A stretch of 64,000 nucleotides of DNA, taken from Chrysogorgia sp. JL179-B06 (lineage: Eukaryota; Cnidaria; Anthozoa; Scleralcyonacea; Chrysogorgiidae). Below, one piece after another: positions 1-7,676 of this stretch (the first letter of the stretch is position 1; each line of letters begins with the position of its first letter). The DNA is taken from NCBI GenBank assembly GCA_035772405.1, contig JAYKKM010000453.1:41684-105683 (forward strand), read 5' to 3'. The position numbers and the translations under genes were made by a program. The notes under the pieces are model-generated. The model did no database searches. It worked only from the letters and a program-made list of their open reading frames with translations, and had not been told where the DNA came from.

Positions 1-126
1 TACCAAATATGTATAGTTAGGAAAATGTTTTTGAAGAAAATGACATGAATAATAACGAGGAGTATCGTCATAATATGCTACACCCCTATAATTGATACAG
101 GTCACGAGATCTTGTACTTGATTCAT
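1..126 (-). CDS. Partial accessory protein, paralogue of the 206-634 product
   Basis: The reading frame is open from an ATG at 126 to the window edge, giving 42 residues; the C terminus lies outside. Residues from about 20 on (YYDDTPRYYSCHFLQ, then YTYLV) align with the neighbouring 206-634 product (KIEDESNYYPSRFLA, then FTYIV): acidic turn, YY, FL.K, aromatic-Thr-Tyr-hydrophobic. The two genes are therefore tandem duplicates on the same strand. A TATA box lies 36-43 bases before the ATG. No function is recognised. The cut shows that the element extends beyond the left edge. Confidence 0.6.
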   Translation of the reverse strand, partial: MNQVQDLVTCINYRGVAYYDDTPRYYSCHFLQKHFPNYTYLV

Positions 127-161
127 CTTGTTATCACTATGATTAAATCAAATATGTAATC

Positions 162-169
162 TTATATAT
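162..169 (-). promoter_or_regulatory. TATA box of the left-edge gene
   Basis: TATATAAG on the minus strand, ending 36 bases before the ATG at 126. Spacing matches the TATA boxes of other accessory genes in the window. Confidence 0.5.
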
Positions 170-205
170 AAATAAAAAACACGAATTTTTTTTAAAAAAA
201 GTTTT

Positions 206-634
206 TTATTGAGTATATGCTACAGCTTTCATGAAATTATTAAAATCTATTATTAGTGTAATTTCTTTTTGTAAAAGATCAGAAGCATCATAGTCAACAA
301 TTGTTGTTATGTTTTCACCCAGACATGAACAATTCCATTCATCATTTTCATATTCATGTTTCTTTTTAACTGCCAGAGCTAGGTAATATGTTTGAGGCGT
401 TGAGGGTATATCTTCATAGGGTATATCTTCAATACATTCGCATAATACCGTAGGTTGACATTTCTTTACAATATAGGTAAAGTGGTGTAATTCTTTGGCT
501 AGAAAACGACTTGGATAATAGTTACTTTCATCTTCAATTTTGTGGGGGTTAAAGTCATCAGCAATTATTCTTTGATAACGTCTACCGGTATGTTCATCAC
601 AATCACGATACTGTACATGTGAATTCGGCATCAT
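206..634 (-). CDS. Accessory protein of unknown function, 142 aa
   Basis: Starts at the first of two consecutive ATGs (634 and 631). The central part matches the partial gene at the left edge, so the two form a duplicated pair. A weaker match is seen with the 17540-18133 product (Leu-x-x-Tyr/Phe-Thr/Ser-Tyr followed by a YYLALAV / RYHLLIS-type strand and HEYEN / DYETY), which may be a third, diverged member. There are four cysteines (CQPTVLCEC and NCSC regions) but no standard zinc motif. No signal peptide or membrane segment. A seven-codon upstream ORF ends exactly at the start codons. No function is recognised. Confidence 0.7.
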   Translation of the reverse strand: MMPNSHVQYRDCDEHTGRRYQRIIADDFNPHKIEDESNYYPSRFLAKELHHFTYIVKKCQPTVLCECIEDIPYEDIPSTPQTYYLALAVKKKHEYENDEWNCSCLGENITTIVDYDASDLLQKEITLIIDFNNFMKAVAYTQ

Positions 635-667
635 TCACAAATAACGTACCACATGGTGGGTAACGCG

Positions 668-675
668 TTTATATA
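668..675 (-). promoter_or_regulatory. TATA box of the 206-634 gene
   Basis: TATATAAA on the minus strand, 34-41 bases before the ATG at 634. Confidence 0.5.
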
Positions 676-754
676 TAATTTTTTATAAAAAAAATATAAA
701 AAGAAAAATTAAAAAAGACAGATATTCTAAAATAAAAAAGAAAAATTAGTAGGA

Positions 755-762
755 TATAAATA
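755..762 (+). promoter_or_regulatory. TATA box of the 796-969 gene
   Basis: TATAAATA, 34-41 bases before the ATG at 796. Confidence 0.5.
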
Positions 763-795
763 AAAATGTAATACAATGGTTTTTACAAAAATATC

Positions 796-969
796 ATGGA
801 AACCGTGGATGCACGATATAATAGATTATTCTATTCAAAATATCCCTGTGGACAATGTCTTAATGGAAATATGTGTGGGGAAGTGTGTGCGAATTATATA
901 CCGCGGAAAGATCCAAAAAAAAAACGTTGTAGATTAAAGAGATGGTTGTTAAAGAAGATACGTTGTTAA
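796..969 (+). CDS. Small Cys/Lys-rich protein, 57 aa
   Basis: ATG at 796, TAA at 967. It is a tandem paralogue of the next gene: ETVDARYNRLFYSKYPCGQC here against ETADERFNRLYYNKHPCGRC there, with 12 of 20 positions identical. A PCGxC core is followed by further cysteines (MCGEVC) and a basic C terminus rich in Lys and Arg ending in Cys. The cysteine spacing suggests a small metal-binding or disulphide-stabilised fold, but this is inference. Conservation between the two copies plus its own TATA box support a real gene despite the short length. Function unknown. Confidence 0.7.
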   Translation: METVDARYNRLFYSKYPCGQCLNGNMCGEVCANYIPRKDPKKKRCRLKRWLLKKIRC

Positions 970-1005
970 AAGATTTAAAGAAAGACCCATAAAAAAAAGA
1001 AACAG

Positions 1006-1013
1006 TATAAATA
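1006..1013 (+). promoter_or_regulatory. TATA box of the 1040-1255 gene
   Basis: TATAAATA, 27-34 bases before the ATG at 1040. The following AGAGTAAAAA also follows the TATA box at 2029. Confidence 0.5.
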
Positions 1014-1039
1014 AGAGTAAAAAAAATAATTGTTTATAT

Positions 1040-1255
1040 ATGACAATGGAGCGTAAAGAAACAGCAGATGAACGATTCAACCGATTATATTATAACAAAC
1101 ATCCTTGTGGAAGATGTATTAACAAACACCCGTGTCCGATTCATCCCGATGAATTAAAACTTTCAAGACTAAACAGTTTCAAACGTTGGGTGTTAAACAA
1201 GTTAAATATACGGTGGAAATATACAGTGAATGTTTCAGTGGAAATAGGCGAATAG
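1040..1255 (+). CDS. Small Cys/Lys-rich protein, 71 aa, paralogue of 796-969
   Basis: ATG at 1040; a second in-frame ATG lies two codons later. The N-terminal half matches the preceding gene through the PCGRC core, and the C-terminal half is basic (FKRWVLNKL, equivalent to LKRWLLKKI in the paralogue). The copy has an extra ~12-residue tail. Cysteines at PCGRC and HPCPIH could bind metal. The 1286 gene begins 30 bases downstream without a TATA box of its own, so the two may share a transcript. Function unknown. Confidence 0.7.
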   Translation: MTMERKETADERFNRLYYNKHPCGRCINKHPCPIHPDELKLSRLNSFKRWVLNKLNIRWKYTVNVSVEIGE

Positions 1256-1285
1256 AAGAAAAGACGTTTTTTTAAAAAGATTTAA

Positions 1286-1942
1286 ATGGCTGAGCGTGAT
1301 TTTGATGAAATTCTTTATCCCGACATTCAATATTTATTACATGCTGAATTGTTTGAGATAGAAAAAACACGCGATTCAACGTTTTATTTTTTGGAATGGA
1401 GAGAACATCCCTATCAGTTTAGATGTGCTGATTATGATTATAAATATTTTAACATTTATGTGGAAGATAAAAATGAACAATCTATATTTCGGAAACGATA
1501 TGGTGGAAAAAGATATTATAGATTTTTAATAACAGGTTTTAGCTGGACTATGTCATTTTATGATCAGTTAGTAGGAAAACATGTAGTATTTATTGATAGA
1601 GAACCGAGATTACCTACGTTAATTTCAACCCTTGATTGGTTTGAGATAAATAATATCCCATGTTATTCAAAAACGTTTTTATATGGTAAATGTAAGGATT
1701 CAAGATTTAGATTAGTAAAATATCAGTTACGTGAAAATTTTGATGGGGAAGAGCTTTATTTAGTGCTTATTAAAGATGAAAATATATTATCTATACTTAA
1801 TGTGATTTATGGTAGCAGTAATGGAAATTATATTGTAACAGTAATAACTAAAATACATTTTGATAAATCTATGTTGCAACAACATGTATATTTAGATTGT
1901 TGTGGGAAATTATGTAATAATTTTAATGAATTAAATATTTGA
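1286..1942 (+). CDS. Accessory protein of unknown function, 218 aa
   Basis: ATG at 1286. Aromatic-rich, soluble, with no membrane segment. It contains two similar halves, each ending in a motif of the type Leu-x-Gly/Gln-Lys/x-His-Val-hydrophobic-x-Asp: QLVGKHVVFID near residues 95-105 and MLQQHVYLDCCGK near the C terminus. The same type of ending is seen in three short right-arm proteins (LIGLFVRVTCDD in 23596-23859, KIGKNVYLTNQ in 23856-24089, LLGRHIFFVNS in 24139-24462). This suggests a small repeated beta-rich domain, present twice here and once in each of those. Function unknown. Confidence 0.65.
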   Translation: MAERDFDEILYPDIQYLLHAELFEIEKTRDSTFYFLEWREHPYQFRCADYDYKYFNIYVEDKNEQSIFRKRYGGKRYYRFLITGFSWTMSFYDQLVGKHVVFIDREPRLPTLISTLDWFEINNIPCYSKTFLYGKCKDSRFRLVKYQLRENFDGEELYLVLIKDENILSILNVIYGSSNGNYIVTVITKIHFDKSMLQQHVYLDCCGKLCNNFNELNI

Positions 1943-2028
1943 AATAAAACAGTTCAAAATAAATCGAGAAAAGCGTTTTTTATTTAAAAAAAAGAATTTG
2001 TTTATTTAGCTTAATGAATTTGAAAAGA

Positions 2029-2036
2029 TATATAAA
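2029..2036 (+). promoter_or_regulatory. TATA box of the 2067-3239 gene
   Basis: TATATAAA, 31-38 bases before the ATG at 2067, followed by the same GAGTAAAAA seen after the box at 1006. Confidence 0.5.
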
Positions 2037-2066
2037 GAGTAAAAAATCTTTCAAAATCACACCATT

Positions 2067-3239
2067 ATGATTGAAACAATTTTAAGAGTTGTTCTTTATT
2101 TTCAATATTTTAACCAAGGAGAAATTGGATATTTATTTTGGTTATGTGGATTATTTGATTATTATCGTGGAAAATATATCACATGTCCCATGATGAAATG
2201 TAAAAACAACATTCGACCCCACGACGAAGTAAGTTATATAGTCAATATGAAAAAAATCAAAGGAACCCGTGGAATGGAATCCTATTTTATCCTAGAAGAT
2301 CGTTTCTCTTATATGATCCCGAATTTACAAGCAAGTCAAAGAAAATATTCCTTGAAGAGAACACTCTTTCAACGTACTTTACTAGTTGAATCATCAGACA
2401 CGTTATGCTGTAGTTTTTTTTCATTTCCCGATTGTTTTAAAGAATTATTTATTGTATTACCCCTTGAAGACCACTCAGATTTATTTCAATGTTTAAGATC
2501 CAAAGATAAGTACCATTATACATATTTTCTACAAAATCTAACGTTTGAAAGAAAATACATATCTTATACCCTGGGTTATGGAAAAGAAAGTTTAGTAAAC
2601 AAATTTAAACACATACAGCGCGAGAAAGGTGATTTTAATCTTTTTTTAAATATTTATTTGTTAATGGTAGCACCTAGTATTTTCAATTCTTATGTTTATT
2701 GTAGTTCAACTAAAAATATTATCATGGTCACTTCATGTTTTATATTTTATTGTCGTGAACATAACCCTATGGGAAGATTTCTCAATAGACAAAAAAAAGG
2801 TCTTTCTGAAAAAAATATTAGATATGATTTTTGGAATTTTATATATTCTATAAAAATGGGTAAAGTATCCCTTGATAAATGTCGGTATAAAAATTGTACG
2901 CGTCAAAGTTATTTTTTTGAGTTTGATCCCCTGAAATTAAGTATTTTAAACAAACGTAATTATGATTTAAATGAAAAACCACTATTACATCCTGTCGATG
3001 TACAATTAAAAAATTATGGGGGAATGGGAGAATTTAAGTATAATGAGAAAATATTTGCACATGTAATAATGATTGAAGATGAAGTACAAGATTTATTTAC
3101 TATGATAAGAAAATATATACAAACAACATTGAATTATAATTTAATTTCAAAAAATCCTATATATGAAGACGAACTGACTGAACCGAATGTGAATTGGGAT
3201 ATTTTTTATAAAAGTATTAGGGAACAAACGTGTATGTAA
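2067..3239 (+). CDS. Large accessory protein, 390 aa, paralogue of 20474-21637
   Basis: ATG at 2067. The protein is collinear with the right-arm gene 20474-21637: N-terminal hydrophobic helix pair (GYLFWLCGLFDYYRGKYITC against GLLFAVCDLCDYYYGEIIEC), QRKYSL against QRKYYIY, a Phe-rich helix ending in CREHNPM / CENHNPI, and a Cys motif CRYKNCTRQSYFFEF / CCYKNCQKYSYWFKL. The same family thus sits in both arms of the element. No known domain is recognised. The Fic gene starts five bases after the stop, which points to one transcript. Confidence 0.75.
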   Translation: MIETILRVVLYFQYFNQGEIGYLFWLCGLFDYYRGKYITCPMMKCKNNIRPHDEVSYIVNMKKIKGTRGMESYFILEDRFSYMIPNLQASQRKYSLKRTLFQRTLLVESSDTLCCSFFSFPDCFKELFIVLPLEDHSDLFQCLRSKDKYHYTYFLQNLTFERKYISYTLGYGKESLVNKFKHIQREKGDFNLFLNIYLLMVAPSIFNSYVYCSSTKNIIMVTSCFIFYCREHNPMGRFLNRQKKGLSEKNIRYDFWNFIYSIKMGKVSLDKCRYKNCTRQSYFFEFDPLKLSILNKRNYDLNEKPLLHPVDVQLKNYGGMGEFKYNEKIFAHVIMIEDEVQDLFTMIRKYIQTTLNYNLISKNPIYEDELTEPNVNWDIFYKSIREQTCM

Positions 3240-3244
3240 AAAAA

Positions 3245-3805
3245 ATGGAATTAAAAGACTGTATAAAATTTAAAGTGTTTGCGTATGATGTTATACGAAT
3301 GGAAGAAGACGAAGAAAATGAAAAAGAATTTTGGATGAGATGTGGGAGATTTTGTTTTGCCCTTCGAAAATTTTATATGGAAAAAAATGAAAAATGGAAA
3401 ATAAGTGAATGTTGTAAAACTATTCATGAAATATCTATGTCCCATTTAACGAATGCTGGACATTACAGTCAAAACAAAAGATTTGTTGGATTTCATGAGG
3501 GGGTTGATCCCCTAGATATTCAACAATATATGGAACATTTAGATGAATTTTACGTAAAAAACTATCAAAGAAAAAATATATCAGTTTTGATTTATTATAT
3601 TTTTGAAACCATTCATCCTTTTTCCGATGGAAATGGAAGAATAGGGAAAGCACTTGTTGCATTTCTAGAAAATAAAATAGAATGTAAAATAAAAACAAAA
3701 AAACAACATAGAAAGTTATGTAAAATTTTAGGAGTTATGCAACGCAAACACAATAGTTTATTTGATATCAAATGTTGTAATCAATTAAACACGTTATTAG
3801 TGTAA
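3245..3805 (+). CDS. Fic-domain protein, 186 aa
   Basis: Fic proteins transfer AMP or another phosphate-linked group from a nucleotide to Ser/Thr/Tyr of target proteins. The signature is at residues 124-135, HPFSDGNGRIGK: the catalytic His124, the phosphate-binding GNGR loop and the helix after it. The family consensus ends in Arg, and here it is Lys135, a conservative change. Upstream, AGHYSQNKRFVGF (71-83) fits the flap that positions the target. The ATG at 3245 is chosen because the frame upstream has only a GTG. Length is about that of a bare Fic core. It follows the 2067 gene by five bases. No inhibitory helix of the S/TxxxE(G/N) type is evident. Substrate unknown; a role against the host is inference. 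Confidence 0.8.
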   Translation: MELKDCIKFKVFAYDVIRMEEDEENEKEFWMRCGRFCFALRKFYMEKNEKWKISECCKTIHEISMSHLTNAGHYSQNKRFVGFHEGVDPLDIQQYMEHLDEFYVKNYQRKNISVLIYYIFETIHPFSDGNGRIGKALVAFLENKIECKIKTKKQHRKLCKILGVMQRKHNSLFDIKCCNQLNTLLV

Positions 3806-3847
3806 TAAAATTTTTGTGATGGAAATTTTTTTTAATTGTGCGGAGGG

Positions 3848-3855
3848 TATAAAAT
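3848..3855 (+). promoter_or_regulatory. TATA box of the central rightward block
   Basis: TATAAAAT, 52-59 bases before the ATG at 3907. It is the last TATA box seen before the packed block 3907-7417, so it may drive several genes. Confidence 0.5.
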
Positions 3856-3858
3856 AAA

Positions 3859-3874
3859 CACTGTCCCTACAGTG
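3859..3874. repeat. Perfect 6-bp inverted repeat beside the TATA box
   Basis: CACTGT-CCCT-ACAGTG, directly between the TATA box and the expected transcription start. It could be an operator-like site or a short hairpin in the leader. Confidence 0.4.
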
Positions 3875-3906
3875 ATTCATCATTTACCCTTCACTCGGAT
3901 TCAAAG

Positions 3907-4803
3907 ATGGTGGAACTTTACGCACGCCAACAATATGATCATTTTTATAAAATGCAATCGTATACCGATTTGTCTGCAAAAATAATTGCACAAAAAAAAA
4001 TCAACGGTAATGCTATTCTCGCCAAAGTATATCCGACAAATAAAAGATGTGACAAGTACACATACAATAGCGCTGTTGAAGTGAAAAATGAGCATATTCC
4101 CCCATTGTTGAATGTTCTTAATAAGATTAGCATTCAAGAGAAATCGACGCAGATATTTTTTGAAGTGGTAAAATTTGAAAATTGGAAAAAGCAAACATGC
4201 CGTTTGGTTGTTCGTACAGATGCGTGGGGTGGTTTGGAAATTTGTTATCAACATCAAGATAACGAATTAGCCGATGCAATGGAATTTGACGATGATCCAA
4301 CACCGACAACCAGCAACAACAACAACAACGCAACGTCAAGTGAAATCGTATGGTCTGATGATTGGGGTAGTTTTCATATAAAAAAGAAAGATTCCTTGGA
4401 TGAATATATTATTGCCCTAAGAAAGTATAATCATGCAACAGGTCATAAATCCCAACCTACACCCGTCAAAAAACGAGTATTGAAGAAAAAGAAACCCACA
4501 CTCAATTTTGACGATGACGTCGACGATGACGACGACAACGAAAAGATTAAGAAAATAAAAGTAGAAAGTGATGATGATGATGAGGTTTGTCACCGTTTAA
4601 GTCCCTCAGTAATGTCAGAAATTTTTTATTATCGTTTTAGATGTTGTAAAAATATACAAGATACATTATGTTTGTACGGTGATACTATAAATAAAGAGTT
4701 AGCCTGTAAAAATATAGAAGTTGATTTTATGGGGATATTACGTGACAAAGAACTCGTTGATGAACTTGAAGAATATTATATTTATTTTATTTCTTTATTA
4801 TAG
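3907..4803 (+). CDS. Protein of unknown function with acidic and basic tracts, 298 aa
   Basis: ATG at 3907; the stop lies two bases before the integrase ATG. Residues 1-125 look globular. Residues ~130-230 are low-complexity: an Asn run, KKRVLKKKKP (a likely nuclear localisation signal) and two Asp runs, including DDDVDDDDDNEK. Residues ~230-298 form a second conserved-looking region with CHRLSP and FRCCKN. The charge pattern suggests a nuclear, DNA- or chromatin-associated protein. It is first in the rightward replication/structural block, after a TATA box. No domain is recognised. Confidence 0.7.
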   Translation: MVELYARQQYDHFYKMQSYTDLSAKIIAQKKINGNAILAKVYPTNKRCDKYTYNSAVEVKNEHIPPLLNVLNKISIQEKSTQIFFEVVKFENWKKQTCRLVVRTDAWGGLEICYQHQDNELADAMEFDDDPTPTTSNNNNNATSSEIVWSDDWGSFHIKKKDSLDEYIIALRKYNHATGHKSQPTPVKKRVLKKKKPTLNFDDDVDDDDDNEKIKKIKVESDDDDEVCHRLSPSVMSEIFYYRFRCCKNIQDTLCLYGDTINKELACKNIEVDFMGILRDKELVDELEEYYIYFISLL

Positions 4804-4805
4804 AA

Positions 4806-5720
4806 ATGAGTAAAAAGAAAAAAACTAAATTTTCTGCTGACTTTATTGAAAAAGCTTCAAGATTATTAAAAGGAGAGACATTAACTGATGAGGATTATTC
4901 TAATTATAGATTACATAGTAGTAGTAAAAAAAAATATAGACGTTTGAAATATGCTGTTAATAAAAATAATGAACAATGGGAAATTGATTTAGCTGAAAAT
5001 AAAGATTTAGCCCGATATAATAATCAATATCGTTATTGGTTGGTGTGTATTGATATTTTTTCAAGATTTTGTTGGCTGAAATTAATAAAAAAGAAAACGT
5101 CTAATAATGTTAAAAATAAATTTGAAAGTATTCTTATTGAAGAAGGAATAGCCCCTCTTAAAATTCAAAGTGATGAAGGAACAGAATTTCAAGATATACG
5201 TACGAAATTAAGTAAAAAATATAATTTTGAAGTATTTCATACGTATAATAGAGAAATAAAAGCATCCCATGTGGAACGTGTGATTGGAACTTTAAAAACA
5301 ATGGTTCGTCGTGTTTTAACAATGACTGGAGAATTTGACTATATTCAGTATTTACCCCTTATTGTTAAGCGTTATAATAATTCCCCACATAAAGCATTAG
5401 CTGGTGCAACACCTTTTGAAATTTATCGCGAAGAAAAAAAAGGAAAAATACGTAAAGTAAAAAATAAAATGGTACGTGATCATTTAAATTATCCTATTCC
5501 CACTCAAGATCTGATACGAGAAGGTACGCGTGTACGTATTGCGAGAGTAAAAAATAATATTTTTGAAAAAAGCAGTCTTCGACGATGGACAAATGAGATA
5601 TTTTTTATTAAAAAAGTATTTATCACCGATCCCGTTACATATCAATTAGAAGACGAACAACGTGAAGAAATTAAAGGAATTTTTTATCGTGCTGAATTAC
5701 AAGTTTTAAAAAAAAAATGA
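4806..5720 (+). CDS. Retrovirus-like (rve) integrase of Maverick/Polinton type, 304 aa
   Basis: Joins element DNA to host DNA through an RNase H-fold DDE active site. The triad is visible as Asp61 (QWEIDLAE), Asp123 (QSDEGTEF) and Glu157 (SHVERVIGTLK), with 33 residues between the last two. LVCIDIFSRFCWLK (80-93) and YNNSPHKALAGATPFEIY (190-207) are standard for the fold. Residues ~235-304 resemble the C-terminal SH3/chromo-like DNA-binding domain. The N-terminal 50 residues are Lys-rich, with no clear HHCC zinc finger. The stop overlaps the next ATG (ATGA), which suggests coupled expression. All three catalytic acids are present, so the enzyme looks intact. Confidence 0.92.
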   Translation: MSKKKKTKFSADFIEKASRLLKGETLTDEDYSNYRLHSSSKKKYRRLKYAVNKNNEQWEIDLAENKDLARYNNQYRYWLVCIDIFSRFCWLKLIKKKTSNNVKNKFESILIEEGIAPLKIQSDEGTEFQDIRTKLSKKYNFEVFHTYNREIKASHVERVIGTLKTMVRRVLTMTGEFDYIQYLPLIVKRYNNSPHKALAGATPFEIYREEKKGKIRKVKNKMVRDHLNYPIPTQDLIREGTRVRIARVKNNIFEKSSLRRWTNEIFFIKKVFITDPVTYQLEDEQREEIKGIFYRAELQVLKKK

Positions 5721-6676
5721 ATTTACACATTGCTAGTAATTCAATATCAAGAGGACTTCAAAAGAATTTGATTAATGATTTTGAAATGAAAATTGCACAA
5801 CCCATTGATGCTTTGAACAATGAATGTTTTTTAGAAGTTTTACAAGTTTGTTATCCTCAAACAACTAAAAATATTGTAGGTGATGAATGTTTTTTTTCAT
5901 TTATCATAACCTATAAGAATTTTATACCCGAAGAAAATAATAATTCGGTATACGCCACCAGTGAGTTCGTTTTTACATCGGATAAATTTATTATACCCGA
6001 CGGAATTTATGATTTATCTTCATTAATTATATTTTTAAATAATATCTTAGAAGGATTTGAAATTTTTTGTACCATCGGATCAAATGGGAAAGTAATTATT
6101 AATGTTAATGTTGAGATTGAGTATTGGGTATATGAAAATGCGAATAAAGCAGTCGATGGGTTACAGGTAAATGAATTTCGATTATCTAACAAGACTACGG
6201 TAGAAAAAAAGGGTATTCAATATGCTTCTTTTAATCAAAAGATTAATATTTTATTTTCAAAAAAATTAGCTTTTATGCTAGGTTTAAAAAATGAAAAAGG
6301 TCTTGAAATCGTACCTCTCTTGTTTGAAATAAAAAAAGATAATCCTACACCTCGAACCCTTTTTTCTAAACATTTTGATTACTTACCCGATGTATCCGAT
6401 GGATTAAATAAAATGTTTATATATTGTGATGAAATAGAACTGGGGTTAGTTGGTGATAGTTGTTCCGAATTGTTAACAACAGTACCCATTCAATGGCATC
6501 GACAAGGTGGTGGGGGGGATGGACAATTAGTTTATTATAGTCCCCCAAAATCATTGAGAAAATTAAAAAAAGACATTATAAGAGAAATTCATATTAAAGT
6601 TAAAGATACTACAGGAAAATTAGTTCCTTTTGATTCGGGAACGCTTAGTATTGATTGTTTAATACATTCAACATAA
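5717..6676 (+). CDS. Penton-like minor capsid protein, 319 aa
   Basis: Position between integrase and major capsid protein and the C-terminal signature support this call. The last ~35 residues (KDIIREIHIKVKDTTGKLV and then PFDSGTLSIDCLIHS) match a pattern I associate with Maverick minor capsid (single jelly-roll, penton-base-like) proteins, where F.x.I.I.I.D..G..V.F..G closes the fold. Upstream, MFIYCDEIELGLVGDSCSEL (about 232-251) and a Gly run at QGGGGDGQ also fit. The ATG is preceded by nine A residues and overlaps the integrase stop. It would form the vertices of the capsid. Identification is by recalled family pattern, not by a search. Confidence 0.7.
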   Translation: MNLHIASNSISRGLQKNLINDFEMKIAQPIDALNNECFLEVLQVCYPQTTKNIVGDECFFSFIITYKNFIPEENNNSVYATSEFVFTSDKFIIPDGIYDLSSLIIFLNNILEGFEIFCTIGSNGKVIINVNVEIEYWVYENANKAVDGLQVNEFRLSNKTTVEKKGIQYASFNQKINILFSKKLAFMLGLKNEKGLEIVPLLFEIKKDNPTPRTLFSKHFDYLPDVSDGLNKMFIYCDEIELGLVGDSCSELLTTVPIQWHRQGGGGDGQLVYYSPPKSLRKLKKDIIREIHIKVKDTTGKLVPFDSGTLSIDCLIHST

Positions 6677-7164
6677 TGCTTTTGATTGTTCTTGAAGAAA
6701 AAAATCGGGAAATGATAATTAAAGAATATAAAATATTTTATCCTTTTTCTCTTTACGTGTTAGTAAATAGTGGGAAAAATTTTTTATGGAATTTAAATTC
6801 GATTGAATATAAAAATATCAAAAATTCATTTCGAATTACGTGTGCAAACAAAATGGATTTCAGTGCAATAAAACAATCAAAAAAAATAAATAATGGCACG
6901 ATTTCAGTTTCTTCATCTACTATTATTTCCAATGCAACACAACGTTTTATATATACTATAAAAGAATTATTTTATATTGACGAAAAAAATCCTTATACAT
7001 CATTAAATGATGAAAAAAAAAAATTCCCCTATTTTTTATTTATGAGTGATAAAGAGGCTAAACAATCACTACAGTTCTTTATTAACTATGAGAATAACGT
7101 ACCGTTAAAAGGTGAAGAAATTAAGATATCTATAAATTTATTTGAAGAAAAAAATAATGACTGA
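6676..7164 (+). CDS. Protein of unknown function in the capsid block, 162 aa
   Basis: ATG at 6676 shares one base with the stop of the penton-like gene (TAATG), typical of termination-reinitiation coupling. A longer frame upstream has only a TTG start. The sequence is beta-rich, with a Ser/Thr patch (GTISVSSSTIISNATQRF) and no membrane segment. Being placed between the two capsid genes suggests a virion component, such as a third jelly-roll or cement protein, but that is inference only. It overlaps the next gene by eight bases. Confidence 0.6.
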   Translation: MLLIVLEEKNREMIIKEYKIFYPFSLYVLVNSGKNFLWNLNSIEYKNIKNSFRITCANKMDFSAIKQSKKINNGTISVSSSTIISNATQRFIYTIKELFYIDEKNPYTSLNDEKKKFPYFLFMSDKEAKQSLQFFINYENNVPLKGEEIKISINLFEEKNND

Positions 7165-7417
7165 AAAAATAAATGAACTATCCGTAGAAGATTACACTGA
7201 ATTGTTAAACGGTAGAAATCGTGGAAAAAATTATTCCTCATCATATTTTGTTGTGAAAAGAAAAAATAAAGAAAATCCAACTAAGAAAGAAATTTTATTA
7301 AATGAGGGTGTGGGATTACCCTCAAATTTAAATTTAGATACTTATTATACAAGTGATAATAAAAAAAAGAGAAAAAAAATAGATCCAAATGTAATACGTT
7401 TTTTACAAAATAGATAG
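7157..7417 (+). CDS. Small basic protein of unknown function, 86 aa
   Basis: ATG at 7157 overlaps the previous stop (ATGACTGA). Highly charged, with two basic clusters (VVKRKNKENPTKK and NKKKRKKID), which may bind nucleic acid or act as nuclear signals. No domain is recognised. It ends before a TATA-rich spacer, so it closes the first rightward run of genes. Confidence 0.55.
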   Translation: MTEKINELSVEDYTELLNGRNRGKNYSSSYFVVKRKNKENPTKKEILLNEGVGLPSNLNLDTYYTSDNKKKRKKIDPNVIRFLQNR

Positions 7418-7433
7418 ATTGTGTAAAAAAAAG

Positions 7434-7459
7434 TATAAATAAAAAAAAGTTATATAAAA
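7434..7459 (+). promoter_or_regulatory. Paired TATA boxes before the 7505 gene
   Basis: TATAAATA at 7434-7441 and TATATAAAA at 7451-7459, the second 46 bases before the ATG at 7505. Likely promoter for the small basic protein and the major capsid gene. Confidence 0.45.
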
Positions 7460-7504
7460 AAATCATAATGTTGTGGTTATTGTTGTTTTTTAAAAATAAA
7501 ATAA

Positions 7505-7666
7505 ATGACGCGTAAAAAATATATCAAAAAAAGAAAAAACAAAAGAGGAATAAGAAAACGTAGAAGAAAAATACAAAAAGGAGGGTTTGGTGGAGCATTG
7601 GCACTGGGTATGGTTCTTCCTCAAGTGTTGGGAACACTTTCAAATATTCTTAAAATTAACGTTTAA
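7505..7666 (+). CDS. Small Arg/Lys-rich virion-type protein, 53 aa, with a QKGG site
   Basis: ATG at 7505, TAA at 7664. Residues 1-23 are almost all Lys and Arg; then comes IQKGGFGGALAL and a hydrophobic C-terminal half (MVLPQVLGTLSNIL). The layout matches adenovirus core peptide pX/mu and the 11087-11311 product here: a basic tail, a Gly-Gly site, then an amphipathic or hydrophobic stretch. QKGG followed by Phe resembles an adenain cleavage site. Likely role: DNA condensation or membrane disruption in the virion. It lies 10 bases before the major capsid gene. Confidence 0.65.
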   Translation: MTRKKYIKKRKNKRGIRKRRRKIQKGGFGGALALGMVLPQVLGTLSNILKINV

Positions 7667-7676
7667 AAAAAAAATA

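Noticed and set aside
3251..4339. Several minus-strand ORFs opposite the Fic and 3907 genes
   Set aside because: Phe/Leu-rich antisense shadows of AT-rich coding sequence without promoter or motif support.
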